Positions 15,598 through 25,280 of a stretch of DNA of 64,000 bases are shown in pieces (positions within the stretch are counted from its first letter, which is position 1; each line of letters starts with the position of its first letter). Location of the stretch: assembly GCF_047302285.1 (NCBI RefSeq), contig NZ_CP154845.1, positions 1,736,001 to 1,800,000 of the forward strand, read 5' to 3'. Made by a program: the position numbers and the translations under genes. The notes beneath the pieces were generated by a model that made no database searches, had not been told where the DNA came from, and saw nothing but the letters and a program-made list of their open reading frames with translations. Source of the DNA: Robertmurraya sp047302285. Its GTDB lineage: Bacteria > Bacillota > Bacilli > Bacillales > Cytobacillaceae.

Positions 15598-16854
15598 TTG
15601 GCAATTGAACAAATTAAAATGCCTCAATTAGGTGAAAGTGTAACAGAAGGTACGATTAGTAAATGGCTTGTTTCAGTGGGAGATAAAGTCAATAAGTATG
15701 ATCCGCTAGCAGAAGTGATGACAGATAAAGTAAATGCGGAAATTCCCTCCTCTTTTTCAGGTGTCATTAAGGAATTGATTGCAAGTGAAGGAGATACGTT
15801 AGCAGTCGGTGAAGTGATTTGTTCTGTTGAAGTAGAAGGTGGAGCTAGTGAAATTGAGGCAGAGGCTCCTGCTCAAAAAGAAGAAGCTTCAAGTGAAAAC
15901 GTTCCACAAGATACAAGTAATAAAGCGCGTTATTCACCTGCTGTACTAAAGCTTTCACAAGAACATGGCATTGATTTAAATCTTGTACAAGGAAGCGGTG
16001 CTGGTGGACGTATTACCCGCAAAGATATTTTGAAGGTGGTTGAGTCTGGTGAAATTCCAAAGGCTACTTCGCCTGCGAAAGTAGTGGAAACAGCACCACA
16101 AGCTCCAGTAGACACAAAACCAATGGCTCCTGCACCATCTGTTCCAGTTGAGGTTGGTGACACTGAAATTCCGGTAACCGGAGTTCGAAAAGCAATTGCA
16201 GCGAATATGCTTAGAAGCAAGCATGAAATTCCTCATGCTTGGACGATGATGGAAGTCGATGTTACGAACTTAGTGGAATATCGTAATTCTTTAAAGGATG
16301 ACTTCAAGAGAAAAGAAGGATTCAATTTGACGTTCTTCGCCTTTTTCGTCAAAGCAGTTGCGCAAGCGTTAAAAGAGTTCCCACAAATGAATTCAATGTG
16401 GGCAGGAGATAAAATCGTCCAGAAAAAAGACATTAATATTTCCATTGCCGTTGCGACGGATGATGCTTTATTCGTTCCAGTCATTAAAGCGGCTGATGAG
16501 AAAACGATTAAAGGAATTGCTCGTGAGATCACGGAGTACGCAACAAAAGTTAGCTCTGGGAAATTAACAAGTGAAGACATGCAAGGTGGTACATTTACGG
16601 TAAACAATACTGGTTCATTCGGTTCAGTCCAATCGATGGGAATTATTAATTACCCACAGGCTGCTATTTTGCAAGTAGAATCGATTGTGAAACGTCCTGT
16701 TGTCTTAAATGGAATGATTGCTGTGCGTGATATGGTGAATCTCTGTTTATCCCTTGATCACCGTGTCCTTGATGGCTTGGTTTGTGGACGTTTCCTACAA
16801 AGAGTAAAAGAAATTCTTGAAAATACAAGCAAAGACAACACATCGATTTATTGA
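15598..16854 (+). CDS. bkdB: Branched-chain 2-oxoacid dehydrogenase E2 (dihydrolipoyl acyltransferase)
   Basis: 418 residues. One lipoyl domain (lipoylated Lys in AEVMTDKVNAEIPS), a Pro/Ala/Glu linker, the E1/E3-binding domain (YSPAVLKLSQEHGIDL...GAGGRITRKDI), a second linker and the catalytic acyltransferase domain with the active-site His in CLSLDHRVLDG. It transfers the acyl group to CoA. TTG start with AAGGAGG. Last gene of the operon, closed by a strong terminator. Confidence 0.96.
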   Translation: MAIEQIKMPQLGESVTEGTISKWLVSVGDKVNKYDPLAEVMTDKVNAEIPSSFSGVIKELIASEGDTLAVGEVICSVEVEGGASEIEAEAPAQKEEASSENVPQDTSNKARYSPAVLKLSQEHGIDLNLVQGSGAGGRITRKDILKVVESGEIPKATSPAKVVETAPQAPVDTKPMAPAPSVPVEVGDTEIPVTGVRKAIAANMLRSKHEIPHAWTMMEVDVTNLVEYRNSLKDDFKRKEGFNLTFFAFFVKAVAQALKEFPQMNSMWAGDKIVQKKDINISIAVATDDALFVPVIKAADEKTIKGIAREITEYATKVSSGKLTSEDMQGGTFTVNNTGSFGSVQSMGIINYPQAAILQVESIVKRPVVLNGMIAVRDMVNLCLSLDHRVLDGLVCGRFLQRVKEILENTSKDNTSIY

Positions 16855-16863
16855 AAGTTCCTT

Positions 16864-16902
16864 AAGAAGACCGTTACTTGACTACGGTCTTCTTCTTTTC
16901 TC
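16864..16902 (+). terminator. Rho-independent terminator of the bkd operon
   Basis: An 11-bp stem AAGAAGACCGT/ACGGTCTTCTT with a 9-base loop, followed by CTTTTCTC. Confidence 0.85.
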
Positions 16903-17011
16903 TCCCATTGCTAGAATGAAAATCGTGTACTACAATAGTTGTATCAATAGGTGAATTTTTTTAAAAAGAATAATCGGAATTTTTAATAACCTTACGGAAG
17001 GTGGAGAGGAA

Positions 17012-18820
17012 ATGCGAGAGCAGTCGTTTCCAACAGCCTCTATTGAGGATTGGGTTGAAAAAAGCGAGCAATCCATGAAGGGGAAAAAGATTGAAACGCT
17101 TGAGAAGGATACATATGAGCAAATAAAATTGAAACCGCTTTATACAAAAGACGACCAAACCGATTTAAGTCAATTTCCTGGGCAATCAGATTTTCGAAGA
17201 GGGATTCAGGCTCTTGGCTACTTAGCTCAACCATGGAAAGTAGCGCAAAAACTTTCGATTGAGGGGGATTTGAGAGAAGAGCTGGATTCAGCTTTCATGA
17301 AGGGGCAAACAGCGATCGCCTTTGAGGTGAGTGATGCTGTCTTGACGCATTTAAAAGATTTAGAAGAAAAGCATCTCGCATATCCATTTTCTATCAACGC
17401 CAAACATCATCATCCGATTTTTATAGACGAACTTCAAAGGTTACCATTTTCACAGAAGAGTCACGGTTATATTGGCTTCGACCCAATTGCCACATTGACA
17501 GAAGTGGGGAAAATCAAGATTGAAGAGTCTTATCAGCAATTAGTGGAGACGGTCTACAACGGAATCAGTAATCTCCCACATCTTCGGACTATTTTAGTCG
17601 ATACTGTACCATATCATAACGGCGGTGCTCAGGCTGTTCAGGAGTTGGCTTTCGCCATTGCCACAGGAGTCGAGCATATTGAAGAGCTTACTGAACGTGG
17701 ATTATCCCTTCATGCCATTCTCTCAAAGCTTGTGTTTCAATTTTCAGTTGGCACAAACTTCTTTATGGAATTAGCAAAGCTAAGAGCTGCTAGAATTCTT
17801 TGGGATAAAGTGACGGAAGCATACGGCGTTGCGGAGGAAAATCGTGGAATGGTGATCTCGGCGTTCACTTCTAGCTTCACAAAAACAGTCTTTGATCCTT
17901 ACGTGAATTTGCTAAGAGCTGGGAATGAAGCTTTTGCGGCGGTTCTGGGTGGAATTCAATATTTACATGTTAGTCCTTTTAACGAGCCTGAAGGAAAGAC
18001 AACCGCATTTTCAGAGCGAATTGCTCGAAACACACAATTGATTTTACGAGATGAAACCCATTTGGCTAAAACAATCGATCCAGCAGGTGGTTCATGGTAC
18101 GTTGAGCACTTAACGACAGAACTTGCGAGAAACGCTTGGGAGTTGTATCTCGAAATCGATGAAAAAGGCGGAATGGTTGAAGGACTCAAACAAGGATGGA
18201 TTCAAACTGAGATTGCGAAAGTTAGAGAGAAGAGGAAAGCGTCTATTGCAACGAGAAAACAAACGATCGTTGGGACCAATAAATATGCGGACTTACAAGG
18301 TGAATCCCTGAAAATCGCTGCGGAAAATGTGGAGCAGCATAAAGGCGACGTTCCACTCATTCCACAAGGAAGATTATCAGAATCCTATGAAGAACTCAGA
18401 TTTCAAGCTCAGCAACTAAAAGAACGGGGACTCGATCCCACTATCGGATTAATCACTTTAGGAGAATTAAAGTCTCATAAAGTTCGAACTGATTTTGTTA
18501 TAGGGTTTTTAGCCCCAGGTGGGATTCTTGGGAAAACAAGTGAAGAGATTCATTCATTAGAGGATGCTATTGATTTTGTGAAACAAACTGGCTATAAACA
18601 TTACTGTCTTTGTGGAGGGAATGAACAGTACGCATCTATGTGGGCAGGTTTTGTAGCGAAGGTGAAGAATGCATATCCTCATATCCGCTTGTATGTAGCG
18701 GGTATTCCTGAAGAACGGGAAACGTGGGAAAAGTCAGGGATTGAAGGATTTATTCATATAAAGAGTAATTGCTATCAAACTCTTGTTTCGATTTTAGCTG
18801 ATTTGGAGGTGGAAAATTGA
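17012..18820 (+). CDS. mutA: Methylmalonyl-CoA mutase small subunit
   Basis: 602 residues with the mutase TIM-barrel fold (DFRRGIQALGYLAQPWKV, NLLRAGNEAFAAVLGG, RNTQLILRDET, DPAGGSWYVE). The C-terminal cobalamin-type domain lacks the His of DxHxxG (LKSHKVRTDFVIGFLAPGG), as expected for the non-catalytic small subunit. With MutB it forms the heterodimer turning methylmalonyl-CoA into succinyl-CoA. The start ATG has GGTGGAGAGG upstream. It overlaps mutB by one base, which implies coupled translation. Confidence 0.93.
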   Translation: MREQSFPTASIEDWVEKSEQSMKGKKIETLEKDTYEQIKLKPLYTKDDQTDLSQFPGQSDFRRGIQALGYLAQPWKVAQKLSIEGDLREELDSAFMKGQTAIAFEVSDAVLTHLKDLEEKHLAYPFSINAKHHHPIFIDELQRLPFSQKSHGYIGFDPIATLTEVGKIKIEESYQQLVETVYNGISNLPHLRTILVDTVPYHNGGAQAVQELAFAIATGVEHIEELTERGLSLHAILSKLVFQFSVGTNFFMELAKLRAARILWDKVTEAYGVAEENRGMVISAFTSSFTKTVFDPYVNLLRAGNEAFAAVLGGIQYLHVSPFNEPEGKTTAFSERIARNTQLILRDETHLAKTIDPAGGSWYVEHLTTELARNAWELYLEIDEKGGMVEGLKQGWIQTEIAKVREKRKASIATRKQTIVGTNKYADLQGESLKIAAENVEQHKGDVPLIPQGRLSESYEELRFQAQQLKERGLDPTIGLITLGELKSHKVRTDFVIGFLAPGGILGKTSEEIHSLEDAIDFVKQTGYKHYCLCGGNEQYASMWAGFVAKVKNAYPHIRLYVAGIPEERETWEKSGIEGFIHIKSNCYQTLVSILADLEVEN

Positions 18821-21009
18821 TGACGAAGCCGAATTTCAAAGAACTTTCCTTGTTCGAGTCAAAGAATGGCTCGAAAGAAGAATGGCAACAAAAAGCTGAA
18901 GAGGAAATAGAACAGAAAATTGATGATCTTTTATTTGAAACCAATGAGCAAATCAAGATTAAAGCACTCTATACCCAAGAAGATAGAGAAGGCTTAGAGC
19001 AATTGGATCACTTACCAGGATTGCCACCATATACAAGAGGCCCGTACCCAACAATGTATGTCAATCGACCATGGACAGTTCGTCAGTATGCTGGCTTTTC
19101 TACAGCAGAGGAAAGCAATGCTTTCTACCGAAGAAATTTAGCAATGGGCCAAAAGGGGCTTTCTGTTGCCTTTGATTTGGCCACCCATCGGGGCTATGAT
19201 TCTGATCATCCAAGAGTCGTAGGGGATGTAGGAAAAGCGGGTGTGGCGATTGATTCTGTTCTCGATATGAAAATCCTATTTGACGGGATTCCTCTTGATC
19301 AAATGTCTGTATCGATGACGATGAATGGCGCAGTCCTCCCCATTATGGCATTTTATATCGTAACGGCAGAAGAACAAGGGGTATCACAAGAAAAGCTTTC
19401 TGGAACGATTCAAAATGATATTTTGAAAGAATACATGGTTCGTAATACGTATATTTATCCTCCTGATATGTCGATGAAAATCATTGCTGATATTTTTAAA
19501 TATACTTCTACATACATGCCAAAGTTTAATAGTATTAGTATTTCTGGGTATCACATGCAAGAAGCAGGGGCGCCAGCTGATATTGAGCTTGCTTATACGT
19601 TAGCAGATGGGCTTGAGTATGTTCGGACTGGATTGAAGGCTGGGATTGAAATTGATTCCTTTGCACCAAGACTGTCGTTCTTTTGGGCAATTGGCATGAA
19701 TTACTTTATGGAAGTGGCCAAAATGAGAGCCGCTCGTCTTATTTGGGCGAAAATGATGAAAACCTTTGAGCCGAAAAATCCGAAATCGATGGCATTACGT
19801 ACTCACTCGCAAACATCTGGCTGGAGCTTGACAGAACAGGATCCTTTTAATAATGTCACACGAACATTGATTGAAGCTCATGCAGCGGCGATGGGACATA
19901 CACAATCGCTACATACGAATGCCCTTGATGAAGCAATTGCATTACCAACAGATTTTTCTGCGCGAATTGCTCGTAACACACAGTTGTTTTTACAAGAAGA
20001 GACAGGAATTACTGATGTCATTGATCCATGGGCAGGCTCTTATTATGTAGAAGCATTAACGGCACAGCTTGTGGAACGGGCATGGGAGCATATTGAGGAA
20101 ATCGAAAAGCTTGGAGGAATGGCTCAGGCAATTGAAACGGGCCTTCCAAAGATGAAAATTGAAGAAGCAGCAGCAAAAAGGCAAGCACAAATTGATTCTG
20201 GAAAAGAAACGATTATTGGCGTCAATAAATATAGGCTTGAAACGGAAGAACCGATTGAAATACTTGATATTGATAATACGGCAGTCCGCTTAAGACAAAT
20301 AGAAAAACTAGAAAAGCTAAAGTCTACCCGTGATGAGTTGAAGGTGCAGGAAACATTAAGGGCGATTACAGAGGCAGCAGAATCGGGAGAAGGCAATCTA
20401 TTGCAGTTGGCCGTTGAAGCAGCGAGAGCACGAGCAACCCTCGGGGAAATTTCCTATGCGATTGAAACGGTTGCCAATCGCCATAAAGCAGTGATTCGTT
20501 CTGTTAGTGGTGTTTATAGCTCTGCTTTCTCAAATGAAGAAGAAATTGCCGAAGTTCAAAGAATGACAGAGGAATTTTTAGAAAATGAAGGAAGACGTCC
20601 GCGAATCTTAATTGCCAAAATGGGGCAGGATGGACATGATCGAGGAGCGAAAGTGATCTCGACTGCCTTTGCTGATTTAGGATTTGATGTTGACATCGGT
20701 CCGTTGTTCCAAACTCCGGAAGAAACGGCCCTTCAAGCAGTTGAAAATGATGTCCATGTTATTGGTATGAGTTCATTAGCAGCAGGACATAAAACCTTAC
20801 TTCCGCAATTACGTGCAGAACTACAGAAGCTTGGAAGAGAAGATATATTAGTCGTAGTCGGTGGGGTTATCCCTGCGCAGGACTATCAATTCCTATATGA
20901 AAATGGGGCAGCTGCCATATTTGGACCTGGAACTGTTATTCCCGTTGCGGCGCAGAAGGTCATTTTTGCCATTTACGAAAGCCTAGGCTATGAGGAAGTG
21001 TCAAATTAA
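18820..21009 (+). CDS. mutB: Methylmalonyl-CoA mutase large subunit
   Basis: 729 residues. N-terminal substrate-binding barrel (GPYPTMYVNRPWTVRQYAGF, AFDLATHRGYDSDHPR) and C-terminal B12 domain with the cobalt-ligand motif DGHDRG in KMGQDGHDRGAKV and GGVIPAQDY. This is the catalytic adenosylcobalamin subunit. I take ATG 18820 (GGAGGT 12 bases upstream) rather than the TTG one codon earlier. It overlaps mutA by one base and is followed immediately by meaB. Confidence 0.97.
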   Translation: MTKPNFKELSLFESKNGSKEEWQQKAEEEIEQKIDDLLFETNEQIKIKALYTQEDREGLEQLDHLPGLPPYTRGPYPTMYVNRPWTVRQYAGFSTAEESNAFYRRNLAMGQKGLSVAFDLATHRGYDSDHPRVVGDVGKAGVAIDSVLDMKILFDGIPLDQMSVSMTMNGAVLPIMAFYIVTAEEQGVSQEKLSGTIQNDILKEYMVRNTYIYPPDMSMKIIADIFKYTSTYMPKFNSISISGYHMQEAGAPADIELAYTLADGLEYVRTGLKAGIEIDSFAPRLSFFWAIGMNYFMEVAKMRAARLIWAKMMKTFEPKNPKSMALRTHSQTSGWSLTEQDPFNNVTRTLIEAHAAAMGHTQSLHTNALDEAIALPTDFSARIARNTQLFLQEETGITDVIDPWAGSYYVEALTAQLVERAWEHIEEIEKLGGMAQAIETGLPKMKIEEAAAKRQAQIDSGKETIIGVNKYRLETEEPIEILDIDNTAVRLRQIEKLEKLKSTRDELKVQETLRAITEAAESGEGNLLQLAVEAARARATLGEISYAIETVANRHKAVIRSVSGVYSSAFSNEEEIAEVQRMTEEFLENEGRRPRILIAKMGQDGHDRGAKVISTAFADLGFDVDIGPLFQTPEETALQAVENDVHVIGMSSLAAGHKTLLPQLRAELQKLGREDILVVVGGVIPAQDYQFLYENGAAAIFGPGTVIPVAAQKVIFAIYESLGYEEVSN

Positions 21010-21010
21010 C

Positions 21011-22135
21011 ATGACTGAAGATAAGAAACCAGAATGGATTGATCCGAATAAACCTGACAAGTTCACAACCGTTGTACGAACAGGGGTTGAAAGTGAAAAA
21101 GCGGCATTATTTGAAACCAAGAAAGTTCGGTTTCAAAAAAAACGTAGAAGTGAACCATCAATTGATGAGCTATATAAAGGGGTATTAGAAGGTGAACGAA
21201 CTCATTTGGCAAGATCGATAACGCTGATTGAAAGCAACGCGGAACATCATTTTCATCAAGCACAAAAGCTCTTGCAGAAACTACTGCCTCATTCAGGAAA
21301 GGCTTTACGGATTGGCATAACAGGTGTACCTGGTGCTGGGAAAAGTACGTTTATCGAGGCATTTGGTACCTTTCTATGTGAAAAAGGGCTGAAAGTAGCG
21401 GTTTTAGCAGTTGACCCAAGCTCTAGCATTAGCGGAGGCAGTATTCTTGGTGACAAAACGAGAATGGAACAGCTCTCAAGAAATCGAGATGCCTTTATTC
21501 GGCCATCTCCGTCAAGTGGAAAGCTTGGCGGGGTCCATCGCAAAACGAGGGAAACGATGATCGTCTGTGAAGCTGCCGGATTTGATGTGATTTTAGTGGA
21601 GACAGTCGGAGTCGGCCAAAGTGAAGTGATTGTTCGTGAAATGGTCGATTTTTTCATGCTCCTTGTTTTAACAGGGGCTGGGGATGAGCTTCAAGGCATG
21701 AAAAAAGGAATTATGGAGCTTGCTGACGGGGTATTTGTAAATAAAGCGGATGGTCAAAATAAAAAACGAGCTGAAAAGACGATGAAAGAATACAATCAAA
21801 TTCTTCATTTTCTCCAGCCGGCGACGAAAGGGTGGACAACAAAAGCCTATATATGCTCTGCATTGAAGAATGAAGGGATTGAACATGTGTGGAGAACGGT
21901 CAAAGCATTTGAAGAAATGACAAAACAATCAGGTGTCTTTGAGGAACGGCGTAGAATCCAGACGAAGGAATGGATGAAATCGATGATTATCGATCAGCTT
22001 CAAGCGAATTTCTTTTATCATCCACTTGTAAGAGAGTTGCTACCAAAGTATGAAAATGAGGTTATTGCCGGAGATAGGACCGTCACTTCAGCGGTAGACA
22101 GTCTTTTTCAACATTTTTTCAAGACGAATAAATAA
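21011..22135 (+). CDS. meaB: MeaB/ArgK-family GTPase, mutase chaperone
   Basis: About 374 residues, a G3E GTPase with Walker A GVPGAGKST, the switch segment AVDPSSSISGGSILGDKTRM, VETVGVGQSE and the base-specificity motif NKADGQN. MeaB loads and protects adenosylcobalamin in methylmalonyl-CoA mutase. A long N-terminal extension of about 60 residues precedes the usual helical part. ATG 21011 starts one base after the mutB stop; an in-frame ATG at 20990 would overlap mutB and is less likely. Confidence 0.94.
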   Translation: MTEDKKPEWIDPNKPDKFTTVVRTGVESEKAALFETKKVRFQKKRRSEPSIDELYKGVLEGERTHLARSITLIESNAEHHFHQAQKLLQKLLPHSGKALRIGITGVPGAGKSTFIEAFGTFLCEKGLKVAVLAVDPSSSISGGSILGDKTRMEQLSRNRDAFIRPSPSSGKLGGVHRKTRETMIVCEAAGFDVILVETVGVGQSEVIVREMVDFFMLLVLTGAGDELQGMKKGIMELADGVFVNKADGQNKKRAEKTMKEYNQILHFLQPATKGWTTKAYICSALKNEGIEHVWRTVKAFEEMTKQSGVFEERRRIQTKEWMKSMIIDQLQANFFYHPLVRELLPKYENEVIAGDRTVTSAVDSLFQHFFKTNK

Positions 22136-22387
22136 AAAAGAGCTACCATCCTACATGGTAGCCAATAGGGGTAATTATGGGATAGATCTTGCTTACGGTG
22201 TATTTACCCATATTGAAAAAAATAAAACATCTTTTAAAAAATATTTTTTAAAAAATGTGATCAAGGTCATTTCCGATTCGATTAAATTCAGGGATAATTA
22301 CGAGTGGAATGGTTGTAAACAAAGTGCTTATATTGGTATTATGGAGAAGAGAGTACAGATTATAAAACATAAAAGGGAGCGATATAG
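22136..22387. other. Intergenic region after meaB with a hairpin
   Basis: GCTACCAT (22142-22149) pairs with ATGGTAGC (22155-22162). The T-rich side is on the minus strand, so it looks like a terminator only for a minus-strand transcript, for which I see no gene. The rest is AT-rich with no convincing gene apart from the brxB ribosome site (AAAGGGAG). Confidence 0.5.
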
Positions 22388-22825
22388 ATGAACATGGATT
22401 TTAATTTATTCATGAACGATGTAGTTCGCCAAGCTCGGCAGGAAATTGTCGCAGCAGGATATAAAGAGTTATCAACTCCTGAAGAAGTGGATGAAACGTT
22501 ACAACAAAAGGGAACAACACTTGTAATGGTGAATTCGGTTTGCGGTTGTGCCGGTGGGATTGCGCGCCCAGCTGCTATGCACTCCCTTCATTACGATAAG
22601 AGACCTGACAAATTAGTAACAGTGTTTGCTGGACAAGATAAGGAAGCGACAGAAAAAGCTCGCTCATACTTTACTGGTTATCCACCATCCTCTCCTTCTT
22701 TTGCGTTATTGAAGGATGGAAAGATTGTTACGATGATTGAGCGCCACGATATTGAAGGGCATGGTCCAATGGATGTTGTGCAAAAATTACAGGATGCATT
22801 TGAACAATATTGTGAAGAAGTTTAA
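22388..22825 (+). CDS. brxB: Bacilliredoxin BrxB (YqiW)
   Basis: 145 residues of the DUF1094/bacilliredoxin family with the active-site CGC in NSVCGCAGGIARPA. BrxB removes bacillithiol from protein mixed disulfides in the cytoplasm. In B. subtilis yqiW follows the bkd genes; here it follows the inserted mutAB-meaB set. A clear terminator closes it. Confidence 0.96.
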   Translation: MNMDFNLFMNDVVRQARQEIVAAGYKELSTPEEVDETLQQKGTTLVMVNSVCGCAGGIARPAAMHSLHYDKRPDKLVTVFAGQDKEATEKARSYFTGYPPSSPSFALLKDGKIVTMIERHDIEGHGPMDVVQKLQDAFEQYCEEV

Positions 22826-22826
22826 G

Positions 22827-22853
22827 ACCTCGGTTTTTTCCGAGGTTTTTTTG
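22827..22853 (+). terminator. Rho-independent terminator of brxB
   Basis: ACCTCGG (22827-22833) pairs with CCGAGGT (22840-22846), then T. Confidence 0.9.
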
Positions 22854-22904
22854 ATACAATAAGGGTTGCGAATATGAAAAATTGAAGTAACTTCGGGGGA
22901 ATTT

Positions 22905-23900
22905 ATGAAATTTCGGATAGGATATCGGACAATCAAGACGGCGCTAGGTACGACATTATCGATTTTGCTCGCCCAAACAATCGGTCTTCATAATTTTGCA
23001 TCAGCTGGAATTTTAACGATTCTTTGTATCAAGCCAACGAAAGTAAAATCGGTCAAGGCGTCCTGGGATCGAGTTCTAGCTTGTATGATCGCCATGGCGT
23101 TTTCGACTCTTTTCTTTGAGGGCATTACTTACCATCCCATTACAATTGGCTTAATGCTCTTATTTTTTATTCCGACAGCAGTGATGTTTAGGGCGCAAGA
23201 AGGGATCGTCTCAAGTAGCGTCATCATTCTCCATATTTATATGGCGGGAAATGTGACATTTGAACTTATTCTTAACGAATTAGGAATTGTCATTATTGGG
23301 GTCGGGATGGCTCTTATCATGAATTTCTATATGCCAAGTGCAGAGAAGAAATTAGTTCAGCTTCAGGCTGAGTTGGAAGAGAATTTTCGAAAAATCATGC
23401 TCGAAATCGTTCACTACTTAAGGACCAGTGACAGTAGCTGGGACGGAAGTGAGCTAACGAAGACAGCTAGAGTCATTGATGAAGCAAAAACTTTGGCATT
23501 TCACGATGTCGAGAATCACTTTCGCCGCAACGAAAATCTTTACTACCATTATTTTAAAATGCGAGAAAAACAATTCGAGATTATTGAACGAATTTTACCA
23601 TTAGTTGCTTCTTTACCCGTTACAGTCGTACAAGGACAAATGATTGGTGATTTTCTCGAAGAGTTAGCCGAACACATAAGTCCAGGAGAAGTACCAAAAA
23701 ACTTTCTTGAAAATTTGTTAGAGATGAGAGAAGAGTTTCAAAGTATGGAACTTCCCCAGACTCGTGAAGAATTCGAAGTTCGCGCTTCCCTTCTGCAACT
23801 AACAAAGGAAATGGAACAGTATTTAATGTTAAAAAACTCTTTTAAATATTTGAAAAGAGAAAAGAAAAAATATCGAAAAGGCAGTGTGGAACTGCAATAA
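22905..23900 (+). CDS. yqjA: YqjA-like aromatic acid exporter family membrane protein
   Basis: 331 residues. About four to five membrane segments in the first 145 residues (e.g. TTLSILLAQTIGLHNFASAGILT, MIAMAFSTLFFEG), then a long soluble helical half rich in Glu/Arg. This is the FUSC/ArAE_2_N (DUF939) layout of B. subtilis YqjA. The substrate is unknown. It stands alone between two hairpins. Confidence 0.9.
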   Translation: MKFRIGYRTIKTALGTTLSILLAQTIGLHNFASAGILTILCIKPTKVKSVKASWDRVLACMIAMAFSTLFFEGITYHPITIGLMLLFFIPTAVMFRAQEGIVSSSVIILHIYMAGNVTFELILNELGIVIIGVGMALIMNFYMPSAEKKLVQLQAELEENFRKIMLEIVHYLRTSDSSWDGSELTKTARVIDEAKTLAFHDVENHFRRNENLYYHYFKMREKQFEIIERILPLVASLPVTVVQGQMIGDFLEELAEHISPGEVPKNFLENLLEMREEFQSMELPQTREEFEVRASLLQLTKEMEQYLMLKNSFKYLKREKKKYRKGSVELQ

Positions 23901-23957
23901 ATTGCTTTCAAATTAGTTAATTGAAGAGGTATCTTCTTTATAGATTTCCATTATCTA

Positions 23958-24006
23958 AGTACAGAAAAACCTATTGAATCCCAATAGGTTTTTCTGTACT
24001 TGTTTC
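23958..24006. terminator. Bidirectional terminator between yqjA and a lipoprotein gene
   Basis: A perfect 19-bp stem (23958-23976 with 23982-24000), loop AATCC, between convergent genes. Runs of A and T in the arms let it work in both directions. Confidence 0.85.
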
Positions 24007-24036
24007 ATTGTAAACATTGAGTTTGTAAAAGTTAGT

Positions 24037-24501
24037 TCATTCGTAGTTAAAGTCAATGCTCACTTTATTTTCATCTATACCAGTTGCCGTAATCCATGCT
24101 TCTAATGTGTAGTCTCCAGGTTCAACAAAGGAGAGGACTTCAGAAAGATCGAGATCAAATTCAAGTTTTTCACCCACTGCTAAAACTTCTTCTTCTACTG
24201 CAGCAGCGAACATTTTATCAGCAGAGTAGGTATAAACGATCGTTCCTTCCTGATTCTTAATGGAGTAATCGTAATCTTGTGAAGAAGGGAATGTTAATGT
24301 CTCTTCTTTTTCTTTGTTGTTTTGAATGGTGAGTTGATATAGTAAATCACCGTTTTGTTCTATAGAAACTTCCATTTCTTTTGCAACGCTCCCTCCATTC
24401 GTGTTTTCATCTTTCGAGCTTTCTGTCGTTCCACAGCCAGTAAGTGCGACAAATATGAGGGCAGTGAGCAAGACTGCTTTCTTCCTCAGGTGAATAAACA
24501 T
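24037..24501 (-). CDS. Lipoprotein with BsuPI (proteinase-inhibitor-like) domain
   Basis: About 154 residues. A lipoprotein signal peptide with lipobox LTGC is followed by a Ser/Asn-rich tether and a beta-rich domain. YQLTIQNNKEKEETLTFPS, QDYDYSIKNQEG and LEAWITATG resemble the BsuPI domain found in Bacillus surface lipoproteins. Probably attached to the outer face of the membrane; function unknown. I choose ATG 24501 with GGTGA upstream; the in-frame GTG at 24513 is the alternative. Confidence 0.8.
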   Translation of the reverse strand: MFIHLRKKAVLLTALIFVALTGCGTTESSKDENTNGGSVAKEMEVSIEQNGDLLYQLTIQNNKEKEETLTFPSSQDYDYSIKNQEGTIVYTYSADKMFAAAVEEEVLAVGEKLEFDLDLSEVLSFVEPGDYTLEAWITATGIDENKVSIDFNYE

Positions 24502-24566
24502 CGGAATCACCACTTTTCATTTAGTTCATTTCACTTAATTAGACTTGATTTCTAGGGAAAGGTTAC

Positions 24567-24598
24567 GAAAAAAGAGTAGGGAAAAGTCCCTACTCTTT
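24567..24598 (-). terminator. Terminator of prli42
   Basis: A 12-bp stem AAAGAGTAGGGA/TCCCTACTCTTT (24571-24598) with a 4-base loop. On the minus strand it is followed by TTTTTTCG. Confidence 0.85.
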
Positions 24599-24619
24599 AA
24601 AGTGTTTTGTTGTATTTCC

Positions 24620-24715
24620 TTAGATAAACATTGATAAACCAAGGAGTAGTGTTGAAGCAAGCATGGCAAATATCATTAAGTAAACAATTACTTTTCTTGT
24701 TTTTTTATTTTTCAT
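24620..24715 (-). CDS. prli42: Prli42-like stressosome-associated miniprotein
   Basis: A 31-residue frame: basic start MKNKKTRKVIV, then one membrane segment containing IFAMLASTLLLGLSMF. This matches the conserved Prli42 miniprotein of Firmicutes, shown in Listeria to tether the stressosome to the membrane. A very strong ribosome site (GGGAGGG) precedes ATG 24715, and a terminator follows the stop, so this is a real single-gene unit. Confidence 0.9.
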   Translation of the reverse strand: MKNKKTRKVIVYLMIFAMLASTLLLGLSMFI

Positions 24716-24862
24716 TTCATTTCCCTCCCAATTTGTACATCCTGTTTTCTATTTTACTAGGTAATTTGAAAATGAACAACCGCTCAATTTAAGGAAGGAA
24801 TATGAAGTATTTTAGCGAATATTTGTAATATACTGATCGTTTGTTTAACTGGAGGGAGTTAA

Positions 24863-25276
24863 GTGATAAAAAAAGTAGATCATATTGGGATTGCGGTTAA
24901 ATCGATTGAGAACGCTTTACCTTTTTATACAGATGTACTAGGACTTGAAGTTCAAGGGATAGAAGAAGTAAAAAGTGAAAGGGTTAAAGTGGCATTTATT
25001 AAAATAGGCGAGACGAAGATTGAATTGCTCGAACCAACTAGCTCTGAAAGTGCCATTGCGAAGCATATTGAAAAAAGAGGCGAAGGAATTCACCATGTGG
25101 CACTAGGGGTTGATTCCATTCAAGCACGGATAGCTGAAATGAAGGAAAATGGGATTCAGATGCTTCAAGACGAAGCGAAAACAGGAGCAGGTGGGGCTCT
25201 TGTAGCATTTATGCATCCGAAGTCAACGGGCAAAGTATTGTTTGAGTTATGCGAAAAAACGGATAAGGGAGAGTAG
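24863..25276 (+). CDS. mce: Methylmalonyl-CoA epimerase
   Basis: 137 residues of the glyoxalase/VOC fold: VDHIGIAVKSIENALPFY at the start, GEGIHHVAL and late KVLFELCEK give the metal-binding His/His/Glu. It interconverts the (S) and (R) forms of methylmalonyl-CoA, linking the carboxyltransferase downstream with MutAB upstream. GTG start with GGAGGGAG. B. subtilis YqjC is the positional counterpart. Confidence 0.95.
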   Translation: MIKKVDHIGIAVKSIENALPFYTDVLGLEVQGIEEVKSERVKVAFIKIGETKIELLEPTSSESAIAKHIEKRGEGIHHVALGVDSIQARIAEMKENGIQMLQDEAKTGAGGALVAFMHPKSTGKVLFELCEKTDKGE

Positions 25277-25280
25277 CAGG

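Noticed and set aside
22142..22162. Hairpin after meaB as its terminator
   Set aside because: No T run follows on the plus strand; the T run is on the minus-strand side, so termination of meaB is not supported.
22155..22391. 78-codon open frame before brxB
   Set aside because: Begins inside a hairpin, has no ribosome site and a composition like random AT-rich DNA; the true next gene starts at 22388 with a good site.
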